The notes beneath the pieces were generated by a model. The model made no database searches. It was not told the DNA's origin and saw nothing but the letters and a program-made list of their open reading frames with translations. 64,000 nucleotides of DNA from Anaeromyxobacter diazotrophicus (GTDB lineage Bacteria > Myxococcota > Myxococcia > Myxococcales > Anaeromyxobacteraceae), in assembly GCF_013340205.1 (NCBI RefSeq), contig NZ_BJTG01000002.1, positions 525,001 to 589,000 on the forward strand, read 5' to 3'. Numbering within the stretch: the first letter of the stretch is position 1; each line of letters begins with the position of its first letter. A program made the position numbers and the translations under genes. Positions 1 to 8,352 of the stretch are shown piece by piece.

Positions 1-886
<886 letters not shown>

Positions 887-1023
887 TCTCTTTTCTCAGG
901 CCGTAAGGCCTTCTGTCGAGGTCGAGGTCGAGGTCCACAAGGACCGCGACCGCCGCGCTGGTCGCTTCGGTTACCCTTCGTTTCGATTGTCAGGCAGCTC
1001 GTGCTGCCAGATCTTTATAAGGT
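887..1023 (+). other. 23S-5S spacer with a short GTCGAG tandem repeat
   Basis: The spacer between the 23S and 5S genes holds about three and a half copies of GTCGAG at 915-936, followed by GGACCGCGACCGCC at 941-954. No tRNA is visible in it. The repeat resembles the GACCGC arrays inside two protein genes of this window (about 4142 and 30105). A short inverted repeat, GGCCGTAAGGCC, lies at 900-911. The function is unknown; processing signals for the rRNA precursor are expected here but not identified. Confidence 0.5.
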
Positions 1024-1141
<118 letters not shown>

Positions 1142-1148
1142 CTTTTCG

Positions 1149-1180
1149 AAAAGCCCGCCCATGTGGCGGGCTTTTCCTTT
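1149..1180 (+). terminator. Intrinsic terminator of the rRNA operon
   Basis: An 11-base perfect stem, AAAAGCCCGCC paired with GGCGGGCTTTT, closes a five-base loop (1160-1164) and runs into CCTTTTTG. It starts a few bases after the 5S gene and is the clearest Rho-independent terminator on the plus strand of this window. Confidence 0.93.
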
Positions 1181-1254
1181 TTGTGGGTTCGGAGCCGCTG
1201 CGCTCCGCGCTAGACTGCGACGCTTCTCGCAGCGCGACGTGTTGGAGGCGGTGC

Positions 1255-2133
1255 ATGGCGAGCGTGATGGTGGGTGTGATCGGCGGTACCGGGCTGGGCG
1301 AGGCGCTCGGCGCCCTCGGAGGGGGCGAGGCGGTCGAGGTCGAGACGCCCTTCGGGCGGCCGTCCGGGCCGATCACGGTCACCGAGGTGGGTGGGGTCCC
1401 GGTGGCGCTGCTCTCGCGGCACGGGGACGGCCACCTCCACAGCCCCTCGCGCGTGCCCTACCGCGCCAACATCTTCGCGCTGAAGAAGCTGGGCGTGACC
1501 CACATCCTGGCGAGCGGGGCCGTGGGGAGCCTCCGCGAGGAGCTCGCCCCGCGCACGCTCGTCATCCCGGACCAGATCATCGACAAGACCTTCCGGCGGC
1601 CGGGCACGTTCTACGACGAGCTCGCCGTCCACGTGGAGCTGGCCTCCCCGTTCTGCACGCAGCTCCGCAACGTGCTCGTGCGCGGCGGCACCGGGCTCTC
1701 CACCCGGGTCCACCAGGGCGGCACCTACGTCTGCATGGAGGGCCCCCAGTTCAGCACCCGCGCCGAGAGCGAGCTGCACCGCGCCTGGGGCGCCTCGCTC
1801 ATCGGGATGACCGCCATGCCCGAGGCGAAGCTCGCCCGCGAGGCCGAGATCTGCTACGCGCTCGTCGCGCTGCCCACCGACTACGACTGCTGGCGCCAGT
1901 ACCCGGCGCACCTCGACCAGGCCAAGGTGATCGAGGAGATCCTGGGGAACGTGAAGGTGGCCACCCAGAACGCGCTCGAGCTCATCCGCCGCACGATCCC
2001 GCAGGTGCCGGCGCTCGCGGAGAAGGGGTGCCCGTGCCAGTCGGCGCTGGCGCTCGCCATCTGGTCCGATCGCGCCAAGCTGCCGGAGGACGTGAAGGAG
2101 AAGCTCCGACCGCTCCTCGGCAAGTACCTCTAG
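1255..2133 (+). CDS. mtnP: S-methyl-5'-thioadenosine phosphorylase
   Basis: This 292-residue enzyme should cleave methylthioadenosine (a by-product of polyamine synthesis) with phosphate to adenine and methylthioribose-1-phosphate, feeding methionine salvage in the cytoplasm. The protein opens with the nucleoside-phosphorylase phosphate loop IGGTGL, has the SRHG motif and the family-typical segments VPYRANI, GAVGSLRE, MEGPQFSTRAES, GMTAMPEAKLARE and PTDYDCW. The DYD segment suits a 6-amino purine. The ATG is chosen because GGAGG lies 7 bases upstream; a longer in-frame extension to 1183 is not supported. Its stop overlaps the stop of the convergent udgX gene by four bases. A CTAGACT box near 1210 could be its -10 element. 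Confidence 0.93.
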   Translation: MASVMVGVIGGTGLGEALGALGGGEAVEVETPFGRPSGPITVTEVGGVPVALLSRHGDGHLHSPSRVPYRANIFALKKLGVTHILASGAVGSLREELAPRTLVIPDQIIDKTFRRPGTFYDELAVHVELASPFCTQLRNVLVRGGTGLSTRVHQGGTYVCMEGPQFSTRAESELHRAWGASLIGMTAMPEAKLAREAEICYALVALPTDYDCWRQYPAHLDQAKVIEEILGNVKVATQNALELIRRTIPQVPALAEKGCPCQSALALAIWSDRAKLPEDVKEKLRPLLGKYL

Positions 2134-2828
2134 CCCGGGGGCGGCGCGCCCTCGCGCGCTCCCCCCGCCGCACGCGCGAGCGCCCGGCGCAGGACCTCGA
2201 GGTCCTGGACGAACCGGGCCCGCTCCGCCCGCCGCGCCTCGTCGTCGCGCGCCCGCAGGATCGACGAGGGGTGCACGGTGGCCATGACGAGCGGCGCCAG
2301 CGCGGTCGAGCGCACCTCGCCGCGGTGCTCGGTCACCTTGAACCCCTTGCCGAGCAGGGCCTGGGCCGCGGTCGCGCCCAGGCACACCACCGCCAGCGGC
2401 CGGATCGCCTCCAGCTCCGCCTCGAGCCAGGGCCGGCACGCGCTCACCTCGGCCGCGTTCGGCTTGAGATGGATGCGCCGCTTCCCGCGCGGCTCCCACT
2501 TGAAGTGCTTCACCGCGTTCGTGAGGTAGACGCGCCGGCGGTCGAGCCCCGCCTCGGCGAGCGCGGCCTCGAGCAGCCGCCCCGCCGGGCCGACGAAGGG
2601 GTGCCCCTCGCGATCCTCGCGGTCGCCGGGCTGCTCGCCGACGAGCACCACGTCGGCGCCGCGGCCACCCACCCCGAAGACGGTCTGGGTGCCGCGCTCC
2701 CACAGGTGGCAGCCGCGGCACCCGGCCGCCGCCTCGCGCAGCCGCGCCAGCGAGGCGTGCGCGGGCACGAAGGGCGCCGCCGAGGCGGCCTCGCCGCCGT
2801 CGGCGGGGTGCGGAGTGCGCCGGGCCAT
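2130..2828 (-). CDS. udgX: UdgX-type uracil-DNA glycosylase (family 4-like, [4Fe-4S])
   Basis: The 232-residue protein belongs to the family 4 uracil-DNA glycosylase group, which removes uracil from DNA. Motif 1 is GEQPGD (residues 64-69) and the second active-site motif is HPSS (186-189). Cys37, Cys40, Cys131 and Cys149 are placed to bind the [4Fe-4S] cluster. The decisive feature is the loop GKRRIH (115-120) with His120, the signature that separates UdgX from ordinary family 4 enzymes; in the mycobacterial enzyme this His attaches covalently to uracil-containing DNA after base removal. I therefore expect a suicide-type enzyme rather than a turnover enzyme. It lies back to back with a DUF763 gene, with 70 bases between the start codons. 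Confidence 0.9.
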   Translation of the reverse strand: MARRTPHPADGGEAASAAPFVPAHASLARLREAAAGCRGCHLWERGTQTVFGVGGRGADVVLVGEQPGDREDREGHPFVGPAGRLLEAALAEAGLDRRRVYLTNAVKHFKWEPRGKRRIHLKPNAAEVSACRPWLEAELEAIRPLAVVCLGATAAQALLGKGFKVTEHRGEVRSTALAPLVMATVHPSSILRARDDEARRAERARFVQDLEVLRRALARAAGGAREGAPPPG

Positions 2829-2898
2829 CGCCTCACAAGCTGGCCACCGCCCCCGCGCGCGTCAGTGGGCCGCCTTATGCTCGAGGCGGGCGGAGCTC

Positions 2899-4275
2899 AT
2901 GAACGCGGCGAGGGCAGGGCGGGCGCCGCCGAGGGCGCCGGGCGGGATGGCCGGCCAGCGGGCGGGCACGGCCGATCTGCCGCTGCACGGCGGCAACGTC
3001 CCGCCCTGGCTCCGCGCGCGGATGGCGCGCCTCGGGCGCGTGATGGTGGAGGCGCTCGTCCTCGAGTACGGGCGGGCGGAGCTGCTGAGGCGGCTCGCCC
3101 ACCCGTTCTGGTTCCAGTCGCTCGGCGCCTTCATGGGCATGGACTGGCACAGCTCCGGGATCACGACCAGCGTGCTCGGGGCCCTGAAGCGCGGGCTCGC
3201 GCCGGTGGAGCGCGAGCTGGGGGTTCACGTCTGCGGCGGGCGCGGCCGTCACGCGCGCGGCACGCCGGACGAGCTGGCGCGGGTCGGCGAGCTGACCGGG
3301 CTCGACGGCGGCGCGCTGGCGGGCGCGAGCCGCCTCGTCGCGAAGGTGGACACGGCGGCGGTGCAGGACGGCTTCGACCTCTACCTGCACGCCTTCGTGG
3401 TCACCGACGACGGGGGCTGGGCGGTCGTCCAGCAGGGCATGAACACCGGCTCCCGCCGGGCGCGGCGCTACCACTGGCTCTCGGAGGGGCTGGAGAGCTT
3501 CGTCGAGGCGCCGCACGCCGCGATCGAGGGCCAGCCAGGCGGCGCCGTGGTGAACCTCACCGACCCGCGTGCGGCCGGGGCGCGGGCGGCGCAGGTGGAG
3601 CTGGCGCGGAGCGGCCCGGACGCGGTGGTGGCCGAGGTGCGGCGCCTCCGCGACCGCGGGGCGCTGCCGGCGCTCCAGCTCCCGGCGCACCACGACGTGC
3701 GCCCGAGCGACGTCCTCCTGCGGCGCCTGCACGGCGCGATGGCGGCCGCGGCGGCGCGCGGCCCGGCCGACTTCCAGGCGCTCCTGCTCGTGCCGGGCGT
3801 GGGCGCGCGGACCGTGCTCGCCCTGGCGCTGGCGGCGGAGGTCCTGCACGGCGCGCCCTGCCGCTTCAGCGACCCGGCCCGGTTCTCGCTCGCCCACGGT
3901 GGCAAGGACGGGCACCCCTTCCCGGTGCCGCTGCGGGTCTACGACCGCACCGTGACCGTGCTCCGCGAGGCGGTGGATCGCGCCAGGCTGGGCCAGGACG
4001 ACAAGCTGGCCGCGCTGCGGCGCCTCGACGCGGAGGCGCGCCGGCTGGAGGCCGCGGCGAGCGGGCCCGGGCTCCAGGACTTCCTCGCGGACGAGCGCGC
4101 GAGGAGCGCCGAAGTGGGCGGCAGGAGCGTGTTTGGGCCTTCGACCGCGACCGCGACCGCGACCGCGACCGCGACTCCGACCGCGACTCCGACCGCGACC
4201 TCGAACTCGACCGCGACTCCGACCGCGACGGCTCGGACGCGGACAGTCCCCGCGCAGCTGCGCCTGTTCCGCTGA
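2899..4275 (+). CDS. DUF763 protein with helix-hairpin-helix motif and TATP-repeat tail
   Basis: This 458-residue protein matches the uncharacterised DUF763 family: near its start LPLHGGNVPPWL, then HPFWFQSLG, MDWHSSGITTSV, and VVQQGMNTGSRRARRYHW. A helix-hairpin-helix type segment, LLLVPGVGARTVLALALAAE (about residues 295-314), suggests DNA binding. Function is unknown; the neighbour is a divergent udgX gene, so a role in DNA repair is a guess from context. The C-terminal 40 residues are a low-complexity Thr/Ala/Pro run coded by GACCGC-type hexamers, which looks like a late addition to the family fold. ATG at 2899 has GGAG just upstream; ATG at 2947 is an alternative that still keeps the whole conserved region. 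Confidence 0.8.
   Translation: MNAARAGRAPPRAPGGMAGQRAGTADLPLHGGNVPPWLRARMARLGRVMVEALVLEYGRAELLRRLAHPFWFQSLGAFMGMDWHSSGITTSVLGALKRGLAPVERELGVHVCGGRGRHARGTPDELARVGELTGLDGGALAGASRLVAKVDTAAVQDGFDLYLHAFVVTDDGGWAVVQQGMNTGSRRARRYHWLSEGLESFVEAPHAAIEGQPGGAVVNLTDPRAAGARAAQVELARSGPDAVVAEVRRLRDRGALPALQLPAHHDVRPSDVLLRRLHGAMAAAAARGPADFQALLLVPGVGARTVLALALAAEVLHGAPCRFSDPARFSLAHGGKDGHPFPVPLRVYDRTVTVLREAVDRARLGQDDKLAALRRLDAEARRLEAAASGPGLQDFLADERARSAEVGGRSVFGPSTATATATATATPTATPTATSNSTATPTATARTRTVPAQLRLFR
4142..4230 (+). repeat. GACCGC / GACTCC hexamer array in the DUF763 gene
   Basis: About fourteen hexamers, mainly GACCGC with GACTCC and a few decayed units (GACCTC, GAACTC), run in frame and encode alternating Thr-Ala and Thr-Pro pairs. 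The same unit is used for the linker of the Ser/Thr kinase near 30105-30276, although the two proteins are unrelated, so the array itself appears to spread or to arise by slippage. Confidence 0.85.
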
Positions 4276-4280
4276 GCGCG

Positions 4281-5561
4281 CTACGCGAACAGGTCGCGCA
4301 CCCCCGTCGCCACCAGGTACAGCGTCAGCACGATCATGATGGCGGTGGTGGCCCAGGCGATGGCGTTGAACCAGGGGCCGTTGCGGTGCTCGCCCATGAG
4401 CTTCGGCTTGTTCACGAGGAGCAGCATGAAGATGAGGATGAAGGGCAGCAGCATGCCGTTCACCACCTGGGAGACGAGCATGATCTTGAGCAGCGGCAGG
4501 TGCGGGACGAGGACCACCGCCGCGCCCAGCGCCACGATCCCGGTGTAGAGCCCGTAGAACTGCCGCGCCTCGCCCCACTTCTTGTCGATCCCCGACTCCC
4601 AGCCGAACGCCTCGCAGATGTAGTAGGCGGTGGCGAGCGGAAGGATCGACGCGGCGAAGAACGAGGCGTTGTAGAGGCCGAACGCGAAGAGCCAGGAGGC
4701 GTAGCGCCCCGCCAGCGGGGCCAGCGCCTGCGCCGCCTGATCCGCCGTGTCCACCTTGACGCCCGCCTTGAACAGGGTGGCGGCGCAGGCGGCGATGATG
4801 AAGAAGGCCACCACGTCGGTGATGACGCAGCCGACGATCACGTCGAGCCGGGAGTGCTTGTAGTGCTCGGGCTTGATCCCCTTCTCCACCACCGCGGACT
4901 GCAGGTAGAACTGCATCCAGGGGGCGATGGTGGTGCCGACCACGCCGATGAGCATCGCGGCGTATCCGCCGCCGGCCTCGAAGCGCGGGGTGACGGTCTC
5001 CTTCAGCACCGCCCCCCAGTCCGGGTGGGAGAGGATCGCGCTCACCGGGTAGGCCACGTAGAACACGCACGCCACCAGGAACACCTTCTCCACCTGGCGG
5101 TAGGTGCCCTTCAGCACCAGCAGCCAGACCGCCAGCGCGGTGAGCGGGACGGAGATCCAGGGTGGGACGCCGAAGATGGAGACGCTCGCCGCCACGCCCG
5201 AGAACTCGGCGATGGTGTTGCCGACGTCGGCCACCAGCAGGGCCAGCATGATCCAGAAGGTGACCTTCACCCCGTAGCTCTCGCGGATGAGGTCGGCGAG
5301 CCCCTTGCCCGTCATCACGCCCATGCGGGCGCTCATCTCCTGCACCACGATGAGCGCCACGGTGATGGGGAGGAGCGTCCACAGCAGCCGGGTCCCGTAC
5401 TGCGCGCCCGCCAGTGAGTAGACGGTGATCCCGCCGGCGTCGTTGTCGACGTTGGCGGTGATGATCCCCGGCCCCACCACCGAGAGGAAGACCAGCACGT
5501 TGCGCCACAGGTGCCGCCGCGGGGCGGCGGCCGTGGCCGCGAGCTGGGGCTCAGCGGTCAT
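4281..5561 (-). CDS. Nramp (SLC11)-family divalent metal transporter, probable Mg2+-type
   Basis: A 426-residue inner-membrane protein with about eleven hydrophobic spans and the Nramp fold. In typical Mn2+/Fe2+ carriers TM1 has DPGN and TM6 has a MPHN-type motif that supply the metal ligands. Here TM1 reads NVDNDAGG (residues 37-44) and TM6 reads TTIAPWMQFY (about 210-219), so the soft Met ligand and the MPH block are gone. Such changes are known in Nramp-related magnesium transporters, and the gene directly upstream encodes an MgtE_N/CBS protein, which supports Mg2+ as substrate; other divalent metals are not excluded. Its ATG overlaps the end of that gene by 11 bases, so translation is probably coupled. 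It is the last gene of a three-gene operon. Confidence 0.85.
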   Translation of the reverse strand: MTAEPQLAATAAAPRRHLWRNVLVFLSVVGPGIITANVDNDAGGITVYSLAGAQYGTRLLWTLLPITVALIVVQEMSARMGVMTGKGLADLIRESYGVKVTFWIMLALLVADVGNTIAEFSGVAASVSIFGVPPWISVPLTALAVWLLVLKGTYRQVEKVFLVACVFYVAYPVSAILSHPDWGAVLKETVTPRFEAGGGYAAMLIGVVGTTIAPWMQFYLQSAVVEKGIKPEHYKHSRLDVIVGCVITDVVAFFIIAACAATLFKAGVKVDTADQAAQALAPLAGRYASWLFAFGLYNASFFAASILPLATAYYICEAFGWESGIDKKWGEARQFYGLYTGIVALGAAVVLVPHLPLLKIMLVSQVVNGMLLPFILIFMLLLVNKPKLMGEHRNGPWFNAIAWATTAIMIVLTLYLVATGVRDLFA

Positions 5562-6831
5562 CGAGCACCTCGGAGAGGATGTCGTCCACGGTCACCATGC
5601 CCTGCAGCACCCCCAGCTCGTCCACCACCGGCACCGACACGAGGTTGTACTTCGCCGCCGCGTCCGCCACGTCGCGCAGGCGGGCGCTCGGCTCGACCGT
5701 GGCGGGGGGCTCGCGCGCGATGCTGGCCAGCCGCGCCGCCGGCTCCGCCAGGAGCAGGTCGCGCAGGTTGCACTCGCCGACGAGCAGGCCCGAGCGCTCG
5801 GTGAGGAAGATCTCGTAGACGAGGGGGAGGTCGTCCGCGCGCCGCCGGATCTGCGCCAGCGCGTCCGCCACCGTCTCCTCCGGCCGCAGCTCGATGCGAT
5901 CGGGCGTCATGAGGCCGCCGGCGGAGTCGGGCGCGTAGCCGAGGAGGCGCTGCACCTCGCGCGCCTCGGGTCGCTCCATGGCGCCCAGGAGCTCCTGCCG
6001 CGCCTCGTGCGGCAGCTCGCCGAGGACGTCGGCCGCCTCGTCGGGCGCCATCTCCTCCAGGATGTCGGCCGCCTTGTCGGGCGGCACCTCCTCGAGGAGC
6101 TGCGCCGTCACCTCCGGCGGCGCCTCCTCCAGCGTCTCGGCGGCGGTCTCGGCGTCCAGGCGCTGCAGGAGCCGCCCGCGCTGCCCGCGGTCGAGCTCCT
6201 CCATGATCTCGGCCAGGTCGGCGGGGTGGATCTGCGCCAGCGCGCGCTGCGCCACCTCGATCCGCACGCGGCCCGGGGCGCTGTCGAGCGGCTGGACCAG
6301 CTTCCACGGCAGGAGCTGGTCGGCGACGAGGTAGTGCGCGGCGGGCCGCACCGTCCGCACGGCGCGGTCGACCGCCCGCTCCCACCCGAGCCGGCGCACC
6401 AGCCCCCGGAACCCGACGTCCACGTGGGCGACGCGGAGCTGGCCGCGCGTGACGAGGAAGTGCACGTCGTTCACGCGCACCAGCTTCGCGCCCTCGACGT
6501 CCACGATCTGCCGGTCGAGGAGATCCTCGCGGACGGACAGCCGGTCCGGGCCGTGCTCGGCCACGGCCGCGGTGCTCGGGGCGCCCGGCGCGAGGTGGAT
6601 GGCGTCCCCGGTCACTTCGGCCACCGCGGCCCAGGGCACCTCCCGCCGCTCCTTGCCGGCCGCGAGGACGGCGGTGATCGCGGGCGGGTAGGGCTCGCCG
6701 GTGTGCACCACCAGGTCGACGAGCTTGCCCGCCCGGGCGCCGTCCGCGCCCACGACCGCGCGGCCGAGGAGCTCGGACAGGAAGAGGAACCGCGGGTCGC
6801 CGTTGCCGGAGGATGGGATGGACGTGGACAT
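5551..6831 (-). CDS. PRC-barrel / MgtE_N / CBS-pair protein without membrane domain
   Basis: The 426-residue protein has two PRC-barrel-like segments (about residues 12-90 and 95-175), a charged superhelical MgtE N-domain rich in repeats such as HPADLAEIMEEL, APPEVTAQLLEEV and MAPDEAADVLGEL (about 205-310), and a CBS pair (about 315-426, ending SVPVVDELGVLQGMVTVDDIL). This is the cytosolic Mg2+-sensing half of an MgtE channel; the five membrane helices are missing and there is no hydrophobic span. The adjacent downstream gene supplies an Nramp-type carrier instead, so it is likely a Mg2+-responsive regulatory subunit of that carrier. It starts 11 bases after the porin gene ends. Confidence 0.83.
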   Translation of the reverse strand: MSTSIPSSGNGDPRFLFLSELLGRAVVGADGARAGKLVDLVVHTGEPYPPAITAVLAAGKERREVPWAAVAEVTGDAIHLAPGAPSTAAVAEHGPDRLSVREDLLDRQIVDVEGAKLVRVNDVHFLVTRGQLRVAHVDVGFRGLVRRLGWERAVDRAVRTVRPAAHYLVADQLLPWKLVQPLDSAPGRVRIEVAQRALAQIHPADLAEIMEELDRGQRGRLLQRLDAETAAETLEEAPPEVTAQLLEEVPPDKAADILEEMAPDEAADVLGELPHEARQELLGAMERPEAREVQRLLGYAPDSAGGLMTPDRIELRPEETVADALAQIRRRADDLPLVYEIFLTERSGLLVGECNLRDLLLAEPAARLASIAREPPATVEPSARLRDVADAAAKYNLVSVPVVDELGVLQGMVTVDDILSEVLDDR

Positions 6832-6842
6832 GCGCGGCTCCC

Positions 6843-8216
6843 TCACAGATGCGCGTGCAGGCGCACGCCGGCGACGACGGCGGGCCCCCGGTCGGCGTTC
6901 ATGCCCGGGTGGAGGATCCCCTGGAGGTCGGCGTCGAGGCGGAGCGGCCTCGCCAGGGCGAAGGAGTAGTACGCCTCGGCCAGGCACTCCCACGCGTAGC
7001 GCAGGGCGCCGTCGCCGAGCTGGAACCCCCGCCCGCCGGCGGCCAGGTAGTCGGCGTGGGCGCGGGAGAGGCCGTTCGCGGCGAGCCCCAGCCCGGCCCG
7101 GTCGGCCGGGCGGCGCCAGCCGGCCCCCGCCAGCTCGACGCCGCCGGAGACGGAGCGGTCGATCTCGGTGAAGGCGAAGCTCTCCGTCGCGCCGTCGTTC
7201 GCCCCGGCGCGCGCGAAGCCCAGCGCGCCCGGCGCGAGCTGCTGCTGGACGAGCAGCCCCGCCCCGTACTTGAGGGCGCCCCGCCGCCGCGCCGCGGCGA
7301 CGTCCGGGGAACCGGCGGGCGCGGCGGCGAGCGCGTCGCGGTAGGAGCCCATCCGCGCGTGGTTCAGGAAGAGGAGCAGCTTGGCCGAGCCCGGCGCCCC
7401 GCCGGCGCCCCAGCGCACCTCGCCCTCCACCATCTCGGAGCGGGCGTGCGCGAGGTCGCCGTCGAGGTCCGGGCCGTTGGCGCGGGTCGGCATCATGGCC
7501 AGCGCGGCGCGCAGGGCGAACCCGGGGGTCTCGAGCGCGGCCAGCGCGGCCCAGGTGTACCCGCGCACGTCGGCGGCGTAGTCCCAGGCGCCCTCGTTCA
7601 TGAGCGCCCAGTTCATGAAGCGGTGGCGCGGGTCGCTCGAGGCGTCGGCGAGGTCGAAGACGTCGTTCGCGCCGAGCTTGCCGACCGTCAGCTCGAGCCG
7701 CGAGGCGGGCTTCGCGCCGCCCAGGCCGGCGGCGCCGGCGGCCATGAAGCGCGCCTCGGGATCGCCCGCCTCGGCGGCGACCCGCTCCGGAGACAGCGCC
7801 AGGACGTGCTGGTAGAAGGCGCGCGCCAGGTACGGGCTCGAGCCGAGGGTGGGGACGCGCACGATGTCGCCGTCCACGTAGCCGCCGAGCCCGCTCGCGT
7901 TGGGCATGCCGCGGCCGTTCGCGTACTCGGGGGCGACGACGATCGTCCCGCCCGGCCAGGGCGCGGCGCCGAGGAAGAGGGTGGTGGTGAGCGACCAGCC
8001 GGTGGCGGCGCCCGGGCCGAAGCTGAGGTCGCGGCTCGCGTACGGCGAGCGCAGGGCAGGGTGCCACTGGCCCACCGCGGTCACCTGGCCGGCCGCCGCC
8101 ACGAGCTCCCGGCCCGGCTCGTCGGCGCGGGCCACCCCCGGCGCGAGCGCCCACGCCGCGACGGCGATCAGGAGCGCGCGGCGGGACGCACGTCGGCGCG
8201 GAGGGCGGAGTCGCAT
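6843..8216 (-). CDS. OprB-type (carbohydrate-selective) outer-membrane porin
   Basis: The 457-residue precursor begins with an Arg-rich N-region and a hydrophobic core ending AWALAPGVARADE, a clear signal peptide. The rest alternates short polar and aromatic strands with no membrane helix, as in a beta-barrel. The C-terminal region, AEAYYSFAL... followed by LQGILHPGMNADRGPAVVAGVRLHAHL split over about residues 415-457, follows the OprB family ending (NPG-x-NADRGP). OprB porins pass sugars, but this one heads an operon with an MgtE_N protein and an Nramp-type carrier, so a metal-ion entry route is at least as likely. An outer-membrane channel co-regulated with an Nramp carrier is known for Mn2+ in Bradyrhizobium. 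Confidence 0.75.
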   Translation of the reverse strand: MRLRPPRRRASRRALLIAVAAWALAPGVARADEPGRELVAAAGQVTAVGQWHPALRSPYASRDLSFGPGAATGWSLTTTLFLGAAPWPGGTIVVAPEYANGRGMPNASGLGGYVDGDIVRVPTLGSSPYLARAFYQHVLALSPERVAAEAGDPEARFMAAGAAGLGGAKPASRLELTVGKLGANDVFDLADASSDPRHRFMNWALMNEGAWDYAADVRGYTWAALAALETPGFALRAALAMMPTRANGPDLDGDLAHARSEMVEGEVRWGAGGAPGSAKLLLFLNHARMGSYRDALAAAPAGSPDVAAARRRGALKYGAGLLVQQQLAPGALGFARAGANDGATESFAFTEIDRSVSGGVELAGAGWRRPADRAGLGLAANGLSRAHADYLAAGGRGFQLGDGALRYAWECLAEAYYSFALARPLRLDADLQGILHPGMNADRGPAVVAGVRLHAHL

Positions 8217-8259
8217 CTTGGGGGCGCCTGCATGTCCGAGAGGATCTCCGCCGGGAAAA

Positions 8260-8295
8260 CTGGCCGTACTTACGCTGGCGCCCCGAGGGTGTCAA
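8260..8295 (-). promoter_or_regulatory. Candidate promoter of the porin-MgtE_N-Nramp operon
   Basis: On the minus strand a perfect TTGACA (8295-8290) is followed after 17 bases by TAAGTA (8272-8267). The predicted start of transcription near 8260 leaves a leader of about 44 bases before the porin ATG at 8216. The -10 match is poor, so this is a candidate only. The intergenic stretch 8217-8352 also holds two copies of GCGCGCCGCGCC near 8305 and 8325. Confidence 0.4.
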
Positions 8296-8352
8296 ACGAA
8301 CAAAGCGCGCCGCGCCGGGTGCGAGCGCGCCGCGCCCCGCTTACGAGCGGGC

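Noticed and set aside
4142-4230. Possible CRISPR or VNTR element outside genes
   Set aside because: The units are six bases with no spacers and they continue the DUF763 frame to its stop, so it is a coding microsatellite and not a CRISPR array.
5551-6831. Complete MgtE magnesium channel
   Set aside because: No hydrophobic helices follow the CBS pair; the protein ends at residue 426 right after it.
8260-8280. Second sigma-54-type promoter (CTGGCCG-N4-TTACGC) before the O-methyltransferase gene
   Set aside because: The GG-GC distance is right but the -12 part reads TACGC instead of TTGC, and the stretch is better explained as part of the opposite-strand promoter.
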